Made by a program: the position numbers and the translations under genes. The notes below the pieces were generated by a model that saw only the letters and a list, made by a program, of their open reading frames with translations, ran no database searches and was not told the origin of the DNA. A stretch of 64,000 nt of DNA from Pseudogulbenkiania subflava DSM 22618 (GTDB lineage Bacteria; Pseudomonadota; Gammaproteobacteria; Burkholderiales; Chromobacteriaceae), in assembly GCF_900177275.1 (NCBI RefSeq), contig NZ_FXAG01000019.1:28315-92314 (forward strand), given 5' to 3'. Below, in pieces: positions 18,632 through 27,854 of this stretch (positions are counted from its first letter, which is position 1; every line of letters starts with the position of its first letter).

Positions 18632-18748
18632 GTAACACTCCCAGTTCATTGTCGTGGTGTTGTGTGCGAACAATTTATCATAAATGCAACAACATAGAGC
18701 AAATCTTCTAGCCACTGCATTGAGCAGCATGCTAAATTTTGCGAGTAT

Positions 18749-18765
18749 ATTGTGCATTGCACAAT
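18749..18765. promoter_or_regulatory. Perfect palindrome between phaR and phaP, probable PhaR operator
   Basis: ATTGTGCA-T-TGCACAAT is a perfect 8-bp inverted repeat with a one-base spacer, 43 bases before the phaP start and about 118 bases before phaR. It lies in A+T-rich DNA where the phaP promoter should be. TGCA-centred sites fit the type of dyad reported for PhaR proteins, but the assignment is an inference from position. Confidence 0.6.
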
Positions 18766-18808
18766 GCAATTCACACCGTACAACACACCACGGAGAGGGT
18801 CATAAACC

Positions 18809-19372
18809 ATGTTCACTACCAACGAGCAGTTCAGTAAGTTTTCGCTGGGCGGCGTCGAAACCGCGCTGCGCTTCGCCCAGATTTCGCTGGATAGCACCGA
18901 AAAGCTGGTGAAATTCAACCTCGAAGTTTCCAAACAGTCTCTCGAAGACAACATCAAGGTCGCCCAGGACCTCGCTGGCGCCAAAGACCCGCAAGAAGCC
19001 GTCGCCCGCATCAACAAGCTGGCTACCGAGTCGGTAGAGCAAGCGGTCACCAACTCCCGCAATGTCTACGAAATCGTCACCCAGGCTCAAGGCGAACTGG
19101 CCAAGCTGGCTGAAGAAAACCTGGGCACCCTGAACAAGTCGCTGATCAACGTCATCGAAGACATCGCCAAGAACGCTCCGGCCGGTTCCGAAGTCACGGT
19201 CAACGCCGTCAAAACCTCGGTTGCCGCCGCCGCCGCTGCCATCAACAGCTTCACCAAGGCAGCACAGCAAGTAAACGAATTTGCCGAAACCAGCGTGAAG
19301 GCTGCCAGCAGCGCCACCGCTGACGCCGTCAAAGCCACGACCAAACGTGCCAGCAACACCAGCGCGTCCTGA
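18809..19372 (+). CDS. phaP: Phasin, PHA granule-associated protein
   Basis: A 187-residue amphipathic helical protein of the phasin_2 type (FTTNEQFSKFSLGGVETALRF at the start, STEKLVKFNLEVSKQSLED, QEAVARINKLATESVEQAV). The C-terminus is low-complexity and Ala-rich with basic residues, which may interact with DNA. Phasins coat PHA granules and control their size and number. Gene and regulator are divergent. No phaC synthase is in this window. A strong terminator follows 17 bases after the stop. Confidence 0.95.
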   Translation: MFTTNEQFSKFSLGGVETALRFAQISLDSTEKLVKFNLEVSKQSLEDNIKVAQDLAGAKDPQEAVARINKLATESVEQAVTNSRNVYEIVTQAQGELAKLAEENLGTLNKSLINVIEDIAKNAPAGSEVTVNAVKTSVAAAAAAINSFTKAAQQVNEFAETSVKAASSATADAVKATTKRASNTSAS

Positions 19373-19389
19373 TCGCTGCCCCTTGCGAC

Positions 19390-19423
19390 AAAAGGCCATA
19401 CCCTGCACGGGTATGGCCTTTTT
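19390..19423 (+). terminator. Intrinsic terminator of phaP
   Basis: A 14-bp stem (AAAAGGCCATACCC region with GGGTATGGCCTTTT) and a T tract. Confidence 0.9.
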
Positions 19424-19538
19424 CATTCTTCCACTTTCAGACACCCTGCTCACGTTCCCCACCACACATCAGGTGCCCAATTTCCCACGCGGGTTTACAA
19501 TTCGGGTTTTACGAGCCCACATAGAAACAGGGTAGCGC

Positions 19539-20669
19539 ATGAAGATCAGTAGCAATTTTGACGCCGGCAGTATCGAAGTTGTCTCGATGAACGGCTTTGA
19601 AGACATTCAGCTTCGCATTCCGAACGATAATGCCTCGCACTTTGCCCAGTGGTTCTACTTCCGCCTGCAAGGAGCCGCGTACCAAACCTGCAACCTGCGC
19701 TTCCTGAATGCGTCCGAGTGCGCCTACCCCGAAGGCTGGGCCGACTATCACGCCATGGCATCGTACGATCGCATCAACTGGTTTCGGGTGCCAACCAGCT
19801 ATGATGGCAGCGTAGTGACCATCGAACACGTGCCGCTGGCCAATAGCGTGTACTACGCCTACTTCGAACCTTACTCTTACGACCAGCATCTGAACCTCAT
19901 CGGACAAGCACAGGGTTCCGGCCTCTGCCAAGTCTCCGACTTGGGCTCGACCCTGCAGGGGCGGGACATCAATCTGCTGACCATCGGTCATGAAGTCGAA
20001 TCCGATCTCAAGATTTGGATCACGGCACGCCAGCACCCCGGCGAGACCATGGCGGAATGGTTCGTCGAAGGTTTCCTCAACCGCCTGCTCGACCCGATCG
20101 ACCCGACATCCCGCATGCTGCTCGACCATGCTACCTTCTACGTGGTACCGAACATGAACCCTGATGGCTCCGTCCTGGGAAATCTGCGCACCAACGCAGC
20201 AGGAGCCAACCTGAACCGCGAATGGCTGAATCCCTCGCTGGAAGCCAGCCCGGAAGTCTTCGTCGTACGTCAGAAAATGCTCGAGACCGGCGTCGATCTA
20301 TTCCTCGACATCCATGGCGACGAGAACATTCCCTTCGTCTTCGTCGCCGGAACCGAAGGCGTGCCCAGCTACAACGACCGCATCCGCGCCTTGGAAGAAG
20401 CCTTCAAGCATCACCTGAAACTTGCCTCTCCCGACTTCCAGGACGAACACGGCTACGAAAAAAGCGCCCCTGGCAGCGCCGATCTTTCCTGGGCCACCAC
20501 CTGGGTCGGCAACCAGTTCCAGTGCCTCGCCTACACGCTTGAGATGCCGTTCAAGGACAATGCCAACCTACCGGACGACGATTACGGCTGGAATGGACAA
20601 CGCAGCCAACGGCTGGGCGAGGCCATGCTCACGCCCATATATGCAGTCATCAACAAACTGCGTGCCTGA
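19539..20669 (+). CDS. M14-family cytosolic metallocarboxypeptidase
   Basis: A 376-residue protein of the bacterial cytosolic carboxypeptidase type (M14D, relatives of eukaryotic AGBL/CCP enzymes). A beta-rich N-terminal domain (1-130) precedes the catalytic domain. Zinc ligands are His166 and Glu169 in RQHPGETMAEW and His259 in LFLDIHGDEN; the catalytic Glu335 lies in AYTLEMPF. Substrate recognition residues NPDG and NLNREW are present. It has no signal peptide. Natural substrates of the bacterial enzymes are not settled. Confidence 0.92.
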   Translation: MKISSNFDAGSIEVVSMNGFEDIQLRIPNDNASHFAQWFYFRLQGAAYQTCNLRFLNASECAYPEGWADYHAMASYDRINWFRVPTSYDGSVVTIEHVPLANSVYYAYFEPYSYDQHLNLIGQAQGSGLCQVSDLGSTLQGRDINLLTIGHEVESDLKIWITARQHPGETMAEWFVEGFLNRLLDPIDPTSRMLLDHATFYVVPNMNPDGSVLGNLRTNAAGANLNREWLNPSLEASPEVFVVRQKMLETGVDLFLDIHGDENIPFVFVAGTEGVPSYNDRIRALEEAFKHHLKLASPDFQDEHGYEKSAPGSADLSWATTWVGNQFQCLAYTLEMPFKDNANLPDDDYGWNGQRSQRLGEAMLTPIYAVINKLRA

Positions 20670-20680
20670 ACGATTTGGCA

Positions 20681-20719
20681 CCCAAGCAAAACGGCCGCTC
20701 AGCGGCCGTTTTGCTTGGG
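20681..20719. terminator. Bidirectional terminator between convergent genes
   Basis: Two 19-base arms (CCCAAGCAAAACGGCCGCT and its complement) flank one base, forming a perfect hairpin with A and T runs inside the arms. It serves the M14 gene and the convergent PilZ-like gene. Confidence 0.9.
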
Positions 20720-20732
20720 TGCAGGACATCAT

Positions 20733-22439
20733 TCACGGCGCAGCCGACGGCATCCCCTCTAACGCCTTTACCAGCTCGATTTCGACCAAATACCAGTCGC
20801 GCCCCTTTTCGAGCACCTTTCCTAAGGCAACCTGGAAGAATTTGCCTCTGGCGCTCATATAGTACTGTTTACCCAGCATGTACGAGGCAACCGGTACAAT
20901 GAGTGTATTGATGCTCCGCTCGTTCCTGGTCAAGGGCACAAACAGGGCGATTACCCCTCCCTGCCAAACATGCTCCGGCATGGTCCGCGGGTCCACCGCC
21001 TTGACATCCATCGCCCTCAGCGCAGCTGCTACCGGCCGATCGGTCAGGGTTTCGATCCCGAGAAAAATTTTCTCCCGGTGCAGACGTCGGATGCGCCGCA
21101 CAATACCCACACTCCACGTGGCCCCCTCGCCTTCCTTGTACCCCAGCAACTCCCCCAGACTGACCCATTCGTTCCCGACCGCATCCAGTGAGACCCCCAG
21201 CCCGGTCTGACTGATATTTTCAATTTCCCACTGGTTGAAAACTTCCTTGGCCAACGGGGTTTCCTCAGGTCGCACAGGAACCGTCGGGAGTGCCTTATCT
21301 TTACGCCGACTGGTGACAAAACCATAGACCCGCAGGTCGGAAGCCGAACTGAAATTGTCTTTAGGCAGCGCAGCCGCCGTCTTCAGTTTCTGTTCATCGG
21401 GCTGGCGAATCAGGCGATGCAAGGTCCCAAGTCGATGCACCACTTCGATTTTACGGTTGCTGACCGCAACCCGCTCTGCACGTTGAATGCGAACAGGCTT
21501 GGCGGCCCACTCTCGGCACAATACACGGAAGAGAACCGCATCCACACCTGGCTCGGCAAGACGAGCCAGTTCTGTCGGCATATGCCCTGTTTCAAGAACC
21601 GCCAGCCAACCATGCAGTATTTCGTTAACCTCGGCCGTGCTCCAATAACGGTAAAACCCAGAGCCGAACGTTCCCATGCAACGCGAGGCAGGATGCCCTT
21701 CATCCAGCACCACGGCAAAACTAAGGTCGGGAGAAAACTCGCGAACTAGGGCCATCCGGTTCGAGACCAGGCGCAGTAACTCGTAGGAAAAATTTAGCTG
21801 CCTAGGGGTCAAGTTACCACTGGAAAGCAAGGCCAGCATCTGCAGGATGAGAAACTGATCCTGTACGGTCGTACCTTCATCGTGCTCGCCGAAAAGGAAT
21901 ACCGGCGCCGACTCCAGGCCTCGTTCTTCAGCAAATCGGTAGACGTGATTGACGTTCAGCCAGAACACCTCCCCAGGCGAGACGCCTTGAAAGAACGACC
22001 ATCGGGCTGCCTCACAGAAATAATGCATCATGCGTGCCAGCACCAAAGGCAGCATGGCATAGACACGGCGTTCATCCTCGCCGGAAAAGGACTGACTTAG
22101 GGCCTGTCGGTAGGCATCGAGAAATTCGCTGCCATATCCCAAAATCTGTCTCCGTAACTGTGCTTCCAGAACCTTGGGCATTCTGATATTCATCAGGTAC
22201 TGGATACCCAGTTGGTAATGAAACTGGGCCGTTTCCCGGTTAAGTGTCAAAACGGCCTCTAGCGTATCCGCAGACAACACCGCGCCATTACGATTAAGCT
22301 CGGCGACAGCTTCCGACACCTTGTCGTGGGATGCAGAACCGTACTCCTGCTTCAGCGACTCGACCCATTCCTTGGCAGAGGCCGCGTTGCTGAGCGGATC
22401 GATCTTCTTCTTTGAGCCGCGCAAGAAAAAATCCAACAT
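20733..22439 (-). CDS. Large protein with a degenerate PilZ-like C-terminal domain
   Basis: A 568-residue soluble protein of a conserved betaproteobacterial family without an established name. The N-terminal two thirds are mostly helical and unrecognised. Residues about 400-480 hold WEIENISQTGLGVSL, WVSLGELLGYK, WSVGIVRRIRR and FLGIETL, which match strands of a PilZ barrel; NISQTG corresponds to the D/NxSxxG c-di-GMP motif. A cluster of basic residues, SRRKDK, lies about 30 residues upstream, further than the usual RxxxR. Binding of c-di-GMP is possible but unproved. The gene stands alone. Confidence 0.8.
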   Translation of the reverse strand: MLDFFLRGSKKKIDPLSNAASAKEWVESLKQEYGSASHDKVSEAVAELNRNGAVLSADTLEAVLTLNRETAQFHYQLGIQYLMNIRMPKVLEAQLRRQILGYGSEFLDAYRQALSQSFSGEDERRVYAMLPLVLARMMHYFCEAARWSFFQGVSPGEVFWLNVNHVYRFAEERGLESAPVFLFGEHDEGTTVQDQFLILQMLALLSSGNLTPRQLNFSYELLRLVSNRMALVREFSPDLSFAVVLDEGHPASRCMGTFGSGFYRYWSTAEVNEILHGWLAVLETGHMPTELARLAEPGVDAVLFRVLCREWAAKPVRIQRAERVAVSNRKIEVVHRLGTLHRLIRQPDEQKLKTAAALPKDNFSSASDLRVYGFVTSRRKDKALPTVPVRPEETPLAKEVFNQWEIENISQTGLGVSLDAVGNEWVSLGELLGYKEGEGATWSVGIVRRIRRLHREKIFLGIETLTDRPVAAALRAMDVKAVDPRTMPEHVWQGGVIALFVPLTRNERSINTLIVPVASYMLGKQYYMSARGKFFQVALGKVLEKGRDWYLVEIELVKALEGMPSAAP

Positions 22440-22566
22440 GATGCCGCCTGTCTTAATAGCTTTTTATAGATAACACAACAATTTACACATAAATCACGCC
22501 ACCCCAGTATCTTCACAGTATCCGCAGGATCGCTCCCAACATGCAAGATGCACTGACAAGTAAAAC

Positions 22567-22597
22567 AAAAAAAGCATCCTCATAGGGATGCTTTTTT
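22567..22597 (-). terminator. Terminator between H-NS gene and the PilZ-like gene
   Basis: Stem AAAAAAGCATCC / GGATGCTTTTTT with a six-base loop. It lies 25 bases beyond the stop of the leftward H-NS gene. Confidence 0.85.
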
Positions 22598-22622
22598 GAT
22601 CTTGACCAAAGAACTGCGATCG

Positions 22623-22928
22623 TCAAATCGCCAGATCCTCAAGAGTTTTGCCGGTGGCGAGTAGCTCCTGAACCCACAGTGGCTTGCGGCCACGGCCAGT
22701 CCAAGTCAGCTCGGGATTTTGCGGGTGGCAATACTTGGCTTCTACCGGCTTGCGGGCCGGACCTACTTTGCCCAGCACCTCTTCCACGCTCAGCCCGTAC
22801 GCACGAGCAAGTTCCACAATCTGTTTTTTAGCTTTAGCTTTTTCCTCGTGCTCACGCCGTTTAATCTCGTTTTCCAGATCGCTTTTGAGGGAAAGTAGAT
22901 CAGCAAAGCTCAGATTGGAAAGTTCCAT
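22623..22928 (-). CDS. H-NS family nucleoid-associated protein
   Basis: A 101-residue H-NS-like protein. The N-terminal oligomerisation helix contains LLSLKSDLENEIKRREHEEK. The C-terminal DNA-binding domain has the signature YCHPQNPELTWTGRGRKPLW, where the GRGRKP loop (about 78-83) enters the minor groove of A+T-rich DNA. It belongs to the short BpH3/HvrA-like type common in betaproteobacteria. It may silence A+T-rich acquired genes, such as the lower-G+C pilY1 region here (inference). The surrounding intergenic DNA is A+T-rich, which would suit autoregulation. Confidence 0.95.
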   Translation of the reverse strand: MELSNLSFADLLSLKSDLENEIKRREHEEKAKAKKQIVELARAYGLSVEEVLGKVGPARKPVEAKYCHPQNPELTWTGRGRKPLWVQELLATGKTLEDLAI

Positions 22929-23026
22929 TTAGTCATCTCACTAGTTTGAAAATATATTTCAATTTAGTCACAACCCAAGGATGCGGTCAAGTCTATTTTG
23001 AAAATTGCCAACTCGGCGATTCCGGC

Positions 23027-24004
23027 TTAGTCGATGACATAAGGCAGGCCGAGATCCATAAGGGCATTTTTATATTCCTTTTCAAGAAAGAGGCCGGTTT
23101 CCCAACCTGCAAGCTGCGCCACAGCAAGAGCAACCCGCGAACCACTCTGGTCACAACCAGTGTTTACGATCATGCCTATAGCTTGATCACCCGTTGCAGG
23201 GCTATACAAGGAATCGCCTGGGTTTGCTGCCACCGGCAATTCGACGCGGAACAGACGCCTTTTCACCTTTCCCAGATACTGGGTTCTGGCGACAATTTCC
23301 TGGCCGGGGTAGCAGCCTTTCTTAAAGCTTATCCCACCCAGCACATCCATATTGATCATTTGGGGAACAAACTGTTCCTGAGTAGGTCCGGTGACCCATG
23401 GAACTCCTGCCGCAATATCCAGAAGCGACCACGCCTCACCCCCCACTTGTCGGCATACTTGCTCAAGCCGGCTTTTAACTACCCCAGAAGCAGATGCATC
23501 ATAAGACAACAGCAAATTACCCGCCGGCAATCGGATCATTACACCAGATTCGTTGGCCATCACATCGTGCGCCTGCGCTGGCACATCAGTAAAAACATCC
23601 CTCAAAACCGCCTCAGCCCCCGTCCCCTTTACCCCTGCCAGCTGCCAAGGTTCGGTCAGCACTTCAAGCTTCACTTGGGAGCGCAGCACAAACATGCTCA
23701 GGCGGCGACACAACGCAGCGGCAATATCGGCCGGGACCAGCAAGAAATAATCACCACGGAATTGCCAAATCAGGAAGCTCCCTAAAACCCTACCTTTGGC
23801 ATTGGAATAACTGCTGTACTGGCTACGCGACTCCGAGACCTCGCGCAGGTCGCTCGACAACTGCCCCTGAAGAAAGCCTTGTGCATCACTGCCACTAGCT
23901 CGAATAACGGAAAAATGTGCCATAGAACACAGGGCGTTGCCATTACACACGGCGTCAAGCTGCTGCTTGAAATCATCGGCCACATCTGCACTTAATCCAT
24001 TCAT
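23027..24004 (-). CDS. ygfZ: Folate-binding Fe-S cluster repair protein YgfZ
   Basis: A 325-residue tetrahydrofolate-binding protein of the GcvT-like fold. The diagnostic K-G-C-Y-x-G-Q-E motif occurs in SFKKGCYPGQEIVARTQYLG with the essential Cys, and GFLQGQLSSDL is the conserved N-terminal segment. YgfZ supports assembly or repair of 4Fe-4S proteins such as MiaB. The ATG at 24004 is preferred over a GTG at 24007 because AGGG stands six bases upstream. It reads leftward and shares no operon. Confidence 0.93.
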   Translation of the reverse strand: MNGLSADVADDFKQQLDAVCNGNALCSMAHFSVIRASGSDAQGFLQGQLSSDLREVSESRSQYSSYSNAKGRVLGSFLIWQFRGDYFLLVPADIAAALCRRLSMFVLRSQVKLEVLTEPWQLAGVKGTGAEAVLRDVFTDVPAQAHDVMANESGVMIRLPAGNLLLSYDASASGVVKSRLEQVCRQVGGEAWSLLDIAAGVPWVTGPTQEQFVPQMINMDVLGGISFKKGCYPGQEIVARTQYLGKVKRRLFRVELPVAANPGDSLYSPATGDQAIGMIVNTGCDQSGSRVALAVAQLAGWETGLFLEKEYKNALMDLGLPYVID

Positions 24005-24156
24005 CACATTCCCTTCCGTTTCTGATTGCCGCAGAGACAGAGCGACTCATCAAACGTCGACGTCTCAAATCCTTGAATTCTGTAGCATGATAGATTGGGC
24101 CCTAGCGCCACTTAATCAAGCATCGACATCGCCATTGCCCACAAAGCAATTCGGCC

Positions 24157-24185
24157 TTGACAAGTGGCGATGAAGCATATATTAT
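24157..24185 (+). promoter_or_regulatory. Sigma-70 promoter of tRNA-Asn
   Basis: A consensus TTGACA is followed after exactly 17 bases by TATTAT, 14 bases before the tRNA 5' end. Confidence 0.85.
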
Positions 24186-24199
24186 ACGCCTCCATCAAT

Positions 24200-24275
24200 T
24201 CCCTGATAGCTCAGTTGGTAGAGCGACGGACTGTTAATCCGCAGGTCGCAGGTTCGAGCCCTGCTCGGGGAGCCA
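24200..24275 (+). tRNA. tRNA-Asn (GTT anticodon)
   Basis: A 76-nt tRNA with encoded CCA. The acceptor stem TCCCTGA / TCGGGGA contains one U-G pair, the anticodon loop reads CTGTTAA and the T arm has GGTTCGAGCC. Confidence 0.98.
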
Positions 24276-24280
24276 ATTCA

Positions 24281-24312
24281 AAAAAGCCGCACACTACCTG
24301 TGCGGCTTTTTG
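24281..24312 (+). terminator. Terminator of tRNA-Asn
   Basis: Stem AAAAAGCCGCACA / TGTGCGGCTTTTT with a five-base loop, six bases after the CCA end. Confidence 0.9.
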
Positions 24313-24566
24313 CTTCCCGTGCAGTCAACACCAAGGCACGCCACCTGCGTTTCCCTTGCCAAGCAAGCGATATAAGTTATACGCCGCAGCCCCTACCAAT
24401 GTTGTTGCAGTAGCGCTATATTCTCCCACGCCAACGCACCTGAATGGCATGCCAATACCCCCCCGGCCACCTTCCTGCCCACCCGCAGGGGATATCCACT
24501 ATAGTTGATTACAGCCACCGCTTGGCACTTAATACCGAACCATAAACCCACCACCTGGAGCCAACT

Positions 24567-25031
24567 ATGCGTCTTATCCAAGAATTTAAAGAATTTGCAA
24601 TGAGAGGCAACGTCATTGACCTTGCCATTGGCGTGGTGATCGGCGGCGCATTCGGAGCCATCGTAAAATCCCTTGTTGACGATGTGATCATGCCTCCCAT
24701 CGGGCTGATTCTCGGTAACGTCGATTTCTCCAATTTCTTTTTCGTCCTCAAAGAAGGCAGCAAACAAGCCGGACCCTACGTTTCGGTTGCTGCAGCCAAG
24801 TCGGCAGGGGCCATTACTCTCAACATCGGCTTGTTTATCAATGCACTGGTCAGCTTCGGCATCGTCGCCTTCGCCATTTTCATGCTAGTCAAATCGATCA
24901 ACCGCCTGAAAAAGGAGGAAGTTCCCGCCGCAGCCGAGCCAGCCCCCGTCAAAGACTGCCCTTATTGCCTCTCCAGCATTCCCAGCAAAGCCTCGCGCTG
25001 CCCGCACTGCACGTCCGAACTAAGCTCCTAG
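24567..25031 (+). CDS. mscL: Large-conductance mechanosensitive channel with C-terminal zinc-ribbon-like tail
   Basis: A 154-residue inner-membrane channel. The amphipathic N-helix and first transmembrane helix ([20 protein letters not shown]) line the pore; the second helix lies near residues 85-110 ([20 protein letters not shown]). MscL opens at near-lytic membrane tension to release solutes. The cytoplasmic C-terminus carries CPYC and CPHC separated by about 12 residues, a zinc-ribbon-like pair absent from E. coli MscL but seen in several other bacterial homologues. Confidence 0.96.
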   Translation: MRLIQEFKEFAMRGNVIDLAIGVVIGGAFGAIVKSLVDDVIMPPIGLILGNVDFSNFFFVLKEGSKQAGPYVSVAAAKSAGAITLNIGLFINALVSFGIVAFAIFMLVKSINRLKKEEVPAAAEPAPVKDCPYCLSSIPSKASRCPHCTSELSS

Positions 25032-25119
25032 GGATACCCAACTCGCCCCGCCAAGTGTGCGGGGCACAGCACCAAACTTCCTTCATTTGCTGGTCAGGTG
25101 CGGTTCACGTAAAATCGGT

Positions 25120-25235
25120 ACCGTTCTGGGGGAGTAGCCTCAATGCGCTAATGCATTGGCACGTGTCAACATACTTGGTTTTAACACCATGGCACGCGCG
25201 GCCGTGAAGGCTTGGCAAGACCCATGACAGGCTTG
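25120..25235 (+). ncRNA. yybP-ykoY manganese riboswitch
   Basis: The region has the conserved parts of this class in order: GGGGGAGTAGCC at about 25128, GTCAACATACTTGG at about 25165, and GGCAAGACC at about 25213. They sit 65-170 bases before a GDT1/UPF0016 transporter gene, a known target of this riboswitch. Downstream, CCATGAC and GTCATGG can pair across about 35 bases and may form the expression platform. Mn2+ binding is family knowledge; regulation here is inferred. Confidence 0.85.
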
Positions 25236-25299
25236 CACTTTCAGCTGGGGCTGCAGTGCAGATCCGTCATGGCGTTCTTCGCAGCCCCTTGGAGCCTTT

Positions 25300-25863
25300 A
25301 TGGAAGCCCTGCTTCTCTCTACGGGTGTCGTCGCCCTTGCCGAAATTGGCGATAAAACCCAACTTCTCGCCCTGCTTCTTGCGGCCCGTTACCGCAAACC
25401 CATACCCATCATCCTGGGCATCTTGATTGCAACGCTTTTTAACCATGCCGCAGCTGCCATGGTCGGCCAGTGGGTCACCAACCATGTCGGCGCGGATGTA
25501 ATGCGCTGGATACTGAGCGCTTGCTTCATCGGCATGGCAGTCTGGATCATGATCCCGGATAAAATCGATGGAGACACCCGCTTTTTTGAACGGGTCGGGA
25601 TCTTTGGCGCCACCCTCATTGCCTTCTTCCTCGCCGAAATGGGGGACAAGACCCAAATTGCCACCGTCGCGCTGGCCGCCCGTTTCGACTCGCTAGCCAG
25701 CGTGGTAGCCGGGACCACGATAGGGATGTTGCTTGCCAACGTACCAGCTGTCTTATTCGGGGACATGGTTTCGCGCAAAATCCCAACGCGTGCAGTACAC
25801 GGGGCGGCGGCCATGCTGTTTGCCGGCCTTGGCGTCATAACACTGCTGATACCACTGCAATAA
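25300..25863 (+). CDS. mneA: GDT1/TMEM165 (UPF0016) family divalent-cation transporter, probable Mn2+ exporter
   Basis: A 187-residue membrane protein of about six helices with the two inverted E-x-G-D-K-T motifs of the family: LAEIGDKTQLLAL near residue 12 and LAEMGDKTQIATV near residue 111. These acidic motifs form the cation site. Bacterial members such as Vibrio MneA export manganese. The upstream yybP-ykoY riboswitch strongly supports a manganese role. It converges on a chemoreceptor gene across a shared terminator. Confidence 0.9.
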   Translation: MEALLLSTGVVALAEIGDKTQLLALLLAARYRKPIPIILGILIATLFNHAAAAMVGQWVTNHVGADVMRWILSACFIGMAVWIMIPDKIDGDTRFFERVGIFGATLIAFFLAEMGDKTQIATVALAARFDSLASVVAGTTIGMLLANVPAVLFGDMVSRKIPTRAVHGAAAMLFAGLGVITLLIPLQ

Positions 25864-25866
25864 CAG

Positions 25867-25891
25867 CAAAGGGAGGCTTAACCTCCCTTTG
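25867..25891. terminator. Bidirectional terminator between gdt1-like gene and chemoreceptor
   Basis: CAAAGGGAGG and CCTCCCTTTG form a perfect 10-bp stem around CTTAA. Confidence 0.8.
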
Positions 25892-25910
25892 TTTATAGTT
25901 TTGATTATTT

Positions 25911-27716
25911 TCAGCTATTCGCTGCCGACAGCATGTCGTTCGGGTCGAAGCCCAAGCGCAGCGCCCCCCAATGACGCCCCTGCACCATCACCGGCAGGGC
26001 CATTTCAGACAGCACCTCACCAGTATCACGCACATACGTTTGCAACAGCATCGGCTGGGTATTCCTGGCTGAACGCAAACCGGCTTTATCGTTATAAATG
26101 CGCTTGTCGCGACTGGAGGCCAAATCCTTTTGCAGGTCACCCGTCACAGGGCGCGAATAAAAACTATTGTGCGTCGGGGCATAACCATTGCTATCGACCA
26201 TCACACAGTACCTCCCCCCCTTGGCATCCTGCACCGCCCGGTCATAGATAGGCTGCAGCACAGACTCCACCTTGCTGTCGTAACTCGTATGGTATTTCGG
26301 CGGCGTCACCCCAGGAATGGGGCGGTACTGCTGATCGAACAGATTAACCCCCTCCCCAGCAAGACGACCCAACACCGTCTGCAATTCATCCCGAGTCTGT
26401 CTCGCACTGTTCAGGGCTTTATCAAATACTCCCTCCCCGATGATGAAGCGCGAAACCAGATCCTGCACCTGCTCGGCGGCACCTGAGAGTACGTCAGCGA
26501 CCTCCTCGGTGTGCAGCAGGCGCTCTGATACGTTCTGACTTAGCTCGTGAATCTGGGCCACGTGCAGATTCACTTCGCGATTGGTTTCAGCAAATGTTTC
26601 CATGGTGTCGGCAATACCGCGCAGGCTACCTGCAGTCTGCTCGAAATCACCCATCATCCTGCCGAACTGCTGAGAGGCTTTGGACACCACTTCCCTGGCC
26701 AATTGGGTATCGCTGCTGATTTCGTTGGTTTCAGCCTGCGTTTCCGCCACCAAGCTGAGCATGCCGTCGATATTGCCGGAAATCTCGTCGGTTGCCGTTT
26801 TGACTCTTTCGGCCAACTTACGCACTTCATCGGCCACCACGGCGAATCCACGCCCGGATTCACCTGCACGGGCAGCCTCGATCGCAGCATTGAGCGCCAG
26901 CAGATTGGTCTGGTCGGAGATTTCCTTGATAAGCTCAACGATGGTCTTGATGCTGGCCGAGCGCTGGCTTAGATAGTCAACGGTCTGGTTGAAATGTCCA
27001 ACCTTGGTGCTGATGTCGTAGATACGATCAGCCACCGATTTCAGTTCATCAAAGGAAACCCGGGCAACGTCAAGATTGCTTAGTGTCGTAGAGGAAATGG
27101 CCTGGGTCTGCTCGGTGACTTGATTGATGCCGGAGGTTGTCTGATTACTGGCGTCGCAGACCTTGGTGGCAAAATCGTCTTGCTGGCGGGCGCTTTCCAG
27201 CGATTCGTGGATATTCTTGCGGGTGCGGGCAGAATCCATGGCGATCCTGACCGTCATCAGCCTGACATTGCTGATGATTTCTCTCATCTTGGTCAGAAAT
27301 CGATTGTAGGACACGGAAAGCTCGCGGATTTCATCGTGGGTGATAGTCGGAATCTCACGCGACAAATCCCCCTCTCCGGCGCCGATCTCGTTGAAAATGG
27401 AAATGGTCATTTTCAGTGGCCGGACGATCAAGTAGCGCAGGTACCAGACCATGAAAGCAATAAAGACCAGGCAGATGCCCCACAGGATGAGGGTCCACAA
27501 AATGGCACTGTCGATACGCGCCTCCACCAGAGTCAGAATCTCGGCGGAAACCGTATGGTTCTTGTGAATGGCCCTGATATCCTCCAGAGCAGAGTAGATA
27601 TAGACCACCATCCCCAACTGAAAGGCACTGATAAAGAAGAAGCTGCACAGCTTCTTGGTCAGGCTGTTCCAGAACGTTTTTTCCGTCCAAGAGTACATAC
27701 TCCAGAACCACTCCAT
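25911..27716 (-). CDS. Methyl-accepting chemotaxis protein with a C-terminal sensory-like domain
   Basis: A 601-residue receptor. Two transmembrane helices (about 24-44 and 72-92) enclose only a short periplasmic loop of roughly 28 residues. HAMP follows (93-150), then the coiled-coil signalling domain with the hairpin tip [20 protein letters not shown] and [18 protein letters not shown] (about 265-310). After it comes a 160-residue globular domain (about 440-601) with [28 protein letters not shown] and a [11 protein letters not shown] end, resembling a Cache/PAS-type sensory module. The ligand is probably cytoplasmic. No CheR-docking pentapeptide is seen. Confidence 0.93.
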   Translation of the reverse strand: MEWFWSMYSWTEKTFWNSLTKKLCSFFFISAFQLGMVVYIYSALEDIRAIHKNHTVSAEILTLVEARIDSAILWTLILWGICLVFIAFMVWYLRYLIVRPLKMTISIFNEIGAGEGDLSREIPTITHDEIRELSVSYNRFLTKMREIISNVRLMTVRIAMDSARTRKNIHESLESARQQDDFATKVCDASNQTTSGINQVTEQTQAISSTTLSNLDVARVSFDELKSVADRIYDISTKVGHFNQTVDYLSQRSASIKTIVELIKEISDQTNLLALNAAIEAARAGESGRGFAVVADEVRKLAERVKTATDEISGNIDGMLSLVAETQAETNEISSDTQLAREVVSKASQQFGRMMGDFEQTAGSLRGIADTMETFAETNREVNLHVAQIHELSQNVSERLLHTEEVADVLSGAAEQVQDLVSRFIIGEGVFDKALNSARQTRDELQTVLGRLAGEGVNLFDQQYRPIPGVTPPKYHTSYDSKVESVLQPIYDRAVQDAKGGRYCVMVDSNGYAPTHNSFYSRPVTGDLQKDLASSRDKRIYNDKAGLRSARNTQPMLLQTYVRDTGEVLSEMALPVMVQGRHWGALRLGFDPNDMLSAANS

Positions 27717-27854
27717 CTGCTGTCTCCCAAGTAATTTGCCACTGACCTTTATTTTTTCTTTAAAAGCTGAAGTCGATTCTCACCTGAAATGAGAAAAATG
27801 ACCAGATGGCTGAGTCGTCACTATTGATTTCTGTCAAACAGGCCCAGAATCTCC

